Positions 59,831 to 64,000 of a DNA stretch of 64,000 nucleotides are shown here, in pieces (the stretch's first letter is position 1; every line of letters starts with the position of its first letter). The DNA lies in contig JAFBJZ010000600.1 in NCBI GenBank assembly GCA_016785225.1, forward strand, positions 558,001 through 622,000, in the 5' to 3' direction. The notes below the pieces were generated by a model, which saw nothing but the letters and a program-made list of their open reading frames with translations, had not been told where the DNA came from and searched no databases. Source of the stretch: Psettodes erumei (Eukaryota; Chordata; Actinopteri; Pleuronectiformes; Psettodidae). The position numbers were made by a program, and so were the translations under genes.

Positions 59831-62800
59831 AATTTTTTTGCAGGGAATGTGTGCATTTGCCAGAACTGAGAATTAATTCCAAAAAATGATTGTAACAAGA
59901 TAACTCCAACAAAGGCTGAAAATCAGAACGATGCTGGGAAAAGTTAAAGCATGAGAGGGAAAAGACAAACAAAAAAGATACCAAAGAAAGAAAGAAAGCA
60001 AGAGCAGACCGACTGACAGAAAGAAGGGTAGAATGGATTTATTTTCTCGCCTCTGACATTCCTTACATTCTGCTTCTCTGCCCTGCAGTGGGAGCACCGG
60101 TGGGCCTTCATCTGCCCAACTAGGCGCCTGTTCCATTTGTTTGCGTGTGGACAGGACAGGCAGAGGAGGGGTCTTTGAAATTCCCCTCATTCCAGCCACA
60201 GAGCACAAGTGTCCAGGACCAGGCATAAATCAGCTGTTTCAAGAGAGGAGGGAGGGCTTCGGTCTTAGAGCCACGCTATCTATCAGCGAGGCTGTATAGA
60301 GAGATGAGGCTATAAAACACATGCTTACAACCCACAGGCAAACTTTGGTCAGTGCTGAGTGATAGATGAGCCCTCTGCTTCTGTCTGATTACAATAAAGA
60401 TATGTTGACCCAGCAGTGTCGAAGAAACAGTCTAAACGTGCGGGGCAGCAGTGATTACATACATGCAGCCCCTTGAACTCAGCCACCTCTCAGCAGTAGC
60501 CTCCTCAGTCTGATCTTCTGTCCCCCTGGGCCCTTCAGTGTAGACATGAAGTGTAGGTCATAACAAGATCCTATGGAGGCTTATAACAGGCTTCCCCAAA
60601 ACACCCACGCGCCACTTTGTCATGTTTATACAGTGAAAACAACCTCATCTTGACTGTGTCTGTTAGAGAGCTAATTTCATATGCAAATGATTGTCTGGTT
60701 TCGATTCCACCTCTGTCATTGAGCAGGCCGATGTGGCGAACCTCTCTCGAATCCCTCGGAGGCCTCAGAATGTCCGTAAACAACCGCAACCAGCCCAGCC
60801 GTGGCATCTCATGCTGCTGTAAAACCAGATGTTAGAGGAGACATGAACATCTCCCCGTGCAAGGAAACCCATGTCATGGCAGATGCCTCAGCCACCGGAA
60901 AATCCCAGCATTAGTGCCAAAGAGTTTGCATACGCTGAGCTGAAGTATGCAACCAAGTAATGAAAACCTTGGCTGTCAAGGTAATTACTATGCTTATACC
61001 TGCAATGGTACAGTACTGCTTCAATGACAGCCTTCGTTTTGACAGGCGTACACCCCAAGAAAACTGCCTTTGGTTTTACAAAGGTCTCTCGACCACAGCA
61101 CTGTAAGAGAGTTGTGTAACATATTAGAAGTATTTCTGTAGAGATGCCAAAGCTCTCAGACACAAAATACCAGGAAATACCACTGTTTTATGAAATCCAA
61201 AGCAAGTACTCAACATATGTTACACTCCGAACACTGTTCTGTTATTGAGTGCTCTACATGAAATACAGAGCGAAGATATTTTGTTTGTTTAACCGACCAG
61301 TTGGCTTTGGGCCCTCATTTTGTGGAGATTTGTCTTATGTAAGATTGATGTTGCTTTTTTTCAAATCCTAGATAACAAATCATCTGTATCAAAATTGCAC
61401 AACTTGAACAGTGCATTGGCTACCGGCAGACACAGACTGTCTTGTCTTGTTTCTGGATTCAGTCTTCTCTGGGAGCCTGAGGGCAGACAAGAAACTATGA
61501 GAGAAGGAAGGTAGAAGTAGTTGTGGTGGAGTGTTTCTCATTACCACAGGGCCGAGGTGGAAGTTTGACCTAAAGAAACCTTGACTCCCAACTGCCTCTG
61601 ATATTCCATGTTAACACTACAACAACGCTGTACAGCAACACAATCAGGCACCCACACTGTGACACCCACATTCGGAGAGAACAATATTCCACTTGTTTTA
61701 CTAGCAAGTCACTACAAAGTGTAGCTTAGCTTGGTGTTTTTCTGTTTTTCTGCTTGCATGAATCTCCCTTGAGATAAATTCAAAGAAATAATTAAAAAAA
61801 ACAAAAAAAACCTGTGTTCAAAATTTTTTTGTGCAGCCAAACTGGTGTTGCACACAAGGGAGGGACTGCAAAATTGGTGACGTTAGCCGAGAGGGAGGTG
61901 ACACGGGTGTTGCCACTACCTGCTGCCTTGTAATTTCCCAACCAGTTGCTTTTCTTGACAAAAAACAGAAAAAACAATTACTCAATTCTGTCCCCTTGAC
62001 TTTGAAGTTGTGGTTTAGTAGGCTGATGAGGAAAAAAACAAAACATACATACATTTTCAAGCATGATAGCATGTTCTGGTTTATGATGATGTGGAAATAT
62101 ACACATCTTGGTATGTGACAAGTATGCACACAAAGGCTATTCGCTCAGAACATATGCACTTACAATACAAGGTAAATCATTCAATAACATTTCATGAACG
62201 TTCTTCCAGCCCATCAGTGATCCGGGGGATCCATCTCCTCAGTTTCCTGGGCTAAGGTGAAGCTGTCAGTTCACAGATGAATAAGCTTTGGCCCAGAGGC
62301 CCCCGGTGCCAAAGAAAGCACAGCTCAGACCCAGCAAAATTTTCCACCCAACCTCTACAACAGAGCCACATAATGTGCACACTGTCTTTCACACTGAGGT
62401 GTTGGTGAAGGAGCCCCTCATAGCCGGGCTTGAGCTGTGTCAGGCGGATGAGAGGGGAAACTTTAATAAGATGTTTCCCCTGTTCACTGGCTCAAGATGG
62501 AGACAGCAGGGACATGAGCAGCAGAATAAAGCACCTCTTGTCTTCACCTGCTGTAAATGTTCTACAGCGTAGGAGACCAAACTCAGATACAGTACTTTCC
62601 ATCCAGCCAGAAGACTAGGCAGGAGGTAAAATCTGAGGTATGAGTCCAGCTTTTCTCAGAAGTATTATTGCTAAATATTTCTCTTGCTTGCTGGAGAGAT
62701 ATCATTCATTGTTGATACAAATTGTACATGCTCCGAATTTGAATGCCATGACTATGATAATTGGGGCCTCCGGAGAAGAAATTTTTTAGGAACATTTACT

Positions 62801-64000
62801 TTGGGATGCTGAGCATGGAGCTTGGACTAAAGCGTTCTGCAGATCTGCTGATCTAGCAGCGTAGAGCTGCGGCTCCCTTTCAAAAGACAACAACAGGGGA
62901 GAGCAGAGAGACCTTACTCTCAGGGGTGAATAAAATGAGCCCGAGCAGGAGCTGATGCAGTGCAGATACGAGCAGGCTCACATGCAGTTTGGTCTGGCAG
63001 GCAGTGGATACCTCAGGTTCCCTGTGCTGTTGACTGTTGTTTGGCTGACAGTAACCATGGCGAGTTGAGTTTGTATCTTCAGCACGTGAGGGCTGAGCTG
63101 GAAGGAGGGCAGAGAGTTAAACAGAGCAGCTTCACCTCAGAGGCAACAGAATACCTCTTTGAGAAAACACAGGCGCCGTTAATCGTGGTGCCACGCTATG
63201 TAGAGCAAAACAAGAGCTACTGTATGCTTAATCATGTACTTCATTTTCTAATGTGCATAATAAGTTTTGGGTTATATTCACTGGGCAGTCAGAATAATAC
63301 CTCTTCAAAAAGTTTTCATATGCCTGTTTCTGCAGTTACAGCTATTATGTGCAATTTGAAAAGTTAATGACAGTATTGGATGCTGATTATTTTTAATTTG
63401 TATACTTTATAAATTGGTATAATTTGGCATTGAGTATCACAGACCAGTGAAGAATAGGGCTCAGTATGTCATTAATCATGTTGCAGGATTTCTGAGTGAA
63501 ACAGTTATGATATAGTTAATGTGTCTGTGAGCCGTGTCACTGTGTACAGACACAACACAAGGAAATGCATCAACTTTCAAGTCATTCATGTATGGTAAAG
63601 AGTGATCATTCGAAGTCAACTATGTTTTTTGACACTTTAGGGGCCTGGAGCTTTACCCAATCAGAGAATTTAAGTTTGAATTAAAAGGGAGACAATGTTA
63701 TTTTTGATTATTAAACACAACCTTGCTATTACGAATGAAACTTGAGTTTATAAACAATTAGATGCTTGTTCTGCTCAGTTCAAACCATCCAGGGCTTTTG
63801 CTGCTACTGACTGACTTGATCTGGTATGACCAGCAGCATGTAGTGATTAATGTTAGCTAATTTATTGACAAATTTATAATAGATGCTGCTGTGAGTTAGT
63901 ATACAGGCTTTTTGACATTTCCCTGCTTGTTTTTCTGTAACACTATGATTTGCCCCTGAAGATTACTGTATTGTAGCCTCACCATGAAATGCTTTTGCTA
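59831..64000. other. Intergenic DNA downstream of cdc42ep3
   Basis: No exon of the neighbouring vertebrate gene is recognised up to the window end. A short AAAG tract lies at about 59985-59999. A 94-codon open stretch at 62288-62572 has no recognisable domain and no supporting splice or promoter context. Confidence 0.55.

Noticed and set aside
62288..62572. 94-codon open stretch downstream of cdc42ep3
   Set aside because: Begins at a non-ATG codon, has no recognised domain, and no clear exon boundaries or polyadenylation signal accompany it.
1..64000. CRISPR arrays, operons, prophage, riboswitches or bacterial promoters
   Set aside because: The sequence is vertebrate nuclear DNA with spliced genes. 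None of these was seen.

Overview
This is nuclear DNA from a ray-finned fish, most likely a percomorph teleost. It is AT-rich, with compact genes, GT-AG introns of 0.1-8 kb, microsatellites and decayed copies of repeats typical of percomorph genomes. I see no bacterial, viral or organellar genes. Three protein-coding genes can be supported: cyp1b1 (plus strand, coding 2955-5232), rmdn2 (minus strand, coding 33631 down to 11587) and cdc42ep3 (plus strand, coding 58195-59274). This is the order and relative orientation known around human CYP1B1-RMDN2-CDC42EP3 on chromosome 2, so the window is a conserved vertebrate block.

Layout. 1-2944 holds the cyp1b1 upstream region, with a possible untranslated exon ending at 2311. 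The cyp1b1 coding sequence is two exons separated by a 661-bp intron and encodes 538 residues. A probable long 3' UTR runs to a polyadenylation signal near 6970. 6990-11586 is the tail-to-tail interval between cyp1b1 and rmdn2. 11587-33640 is rmdn2: ten coding exons were rebuilt by hand with consistent reading phase across all junctions, giving 409 residues. They include a 61-bp exon with no long open frame around it. A probable untranslated first exon and a CpG-rich promoter lie at about 34625-34745. 34750-53270 is an 18.5-kb gene-free interval between the divergently transcribed rmdn2 and cdc42ep3, and it contains a strong CTCF-type site at 39300-39317. 53270-58194 holds a probable noncoding first exon and 5' intron of cdc42ep3. 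Its coding sequence is a single exon, and its 3' UTR ends near 59825. 59826-64000 shows no recognisable gene.

The three genes do not form one pathway. Cyp1b1 is a microsomal monooxygenase of xenobiotics, steroids and retinoids. Rmdn2 is a membrane-anchored TPR protein of the regulator-of-microtubule-dynamics family. Cdc42ep3 (Borg2) is a Cdc42 effector that organises septins and actin. Their adjacency is ancestral linkage rather than an operon-like arrangement. I did not find a convincing new biological system. The best leads are a phospho-FFAT-like motif in Rmdn2, a low-complexity insertion in Cdc42ep3, and candidate regulatory sites in the noncoding DNA. Splice sites, untranslated exons and binding sites were read by eye and carry matching uncertainty.
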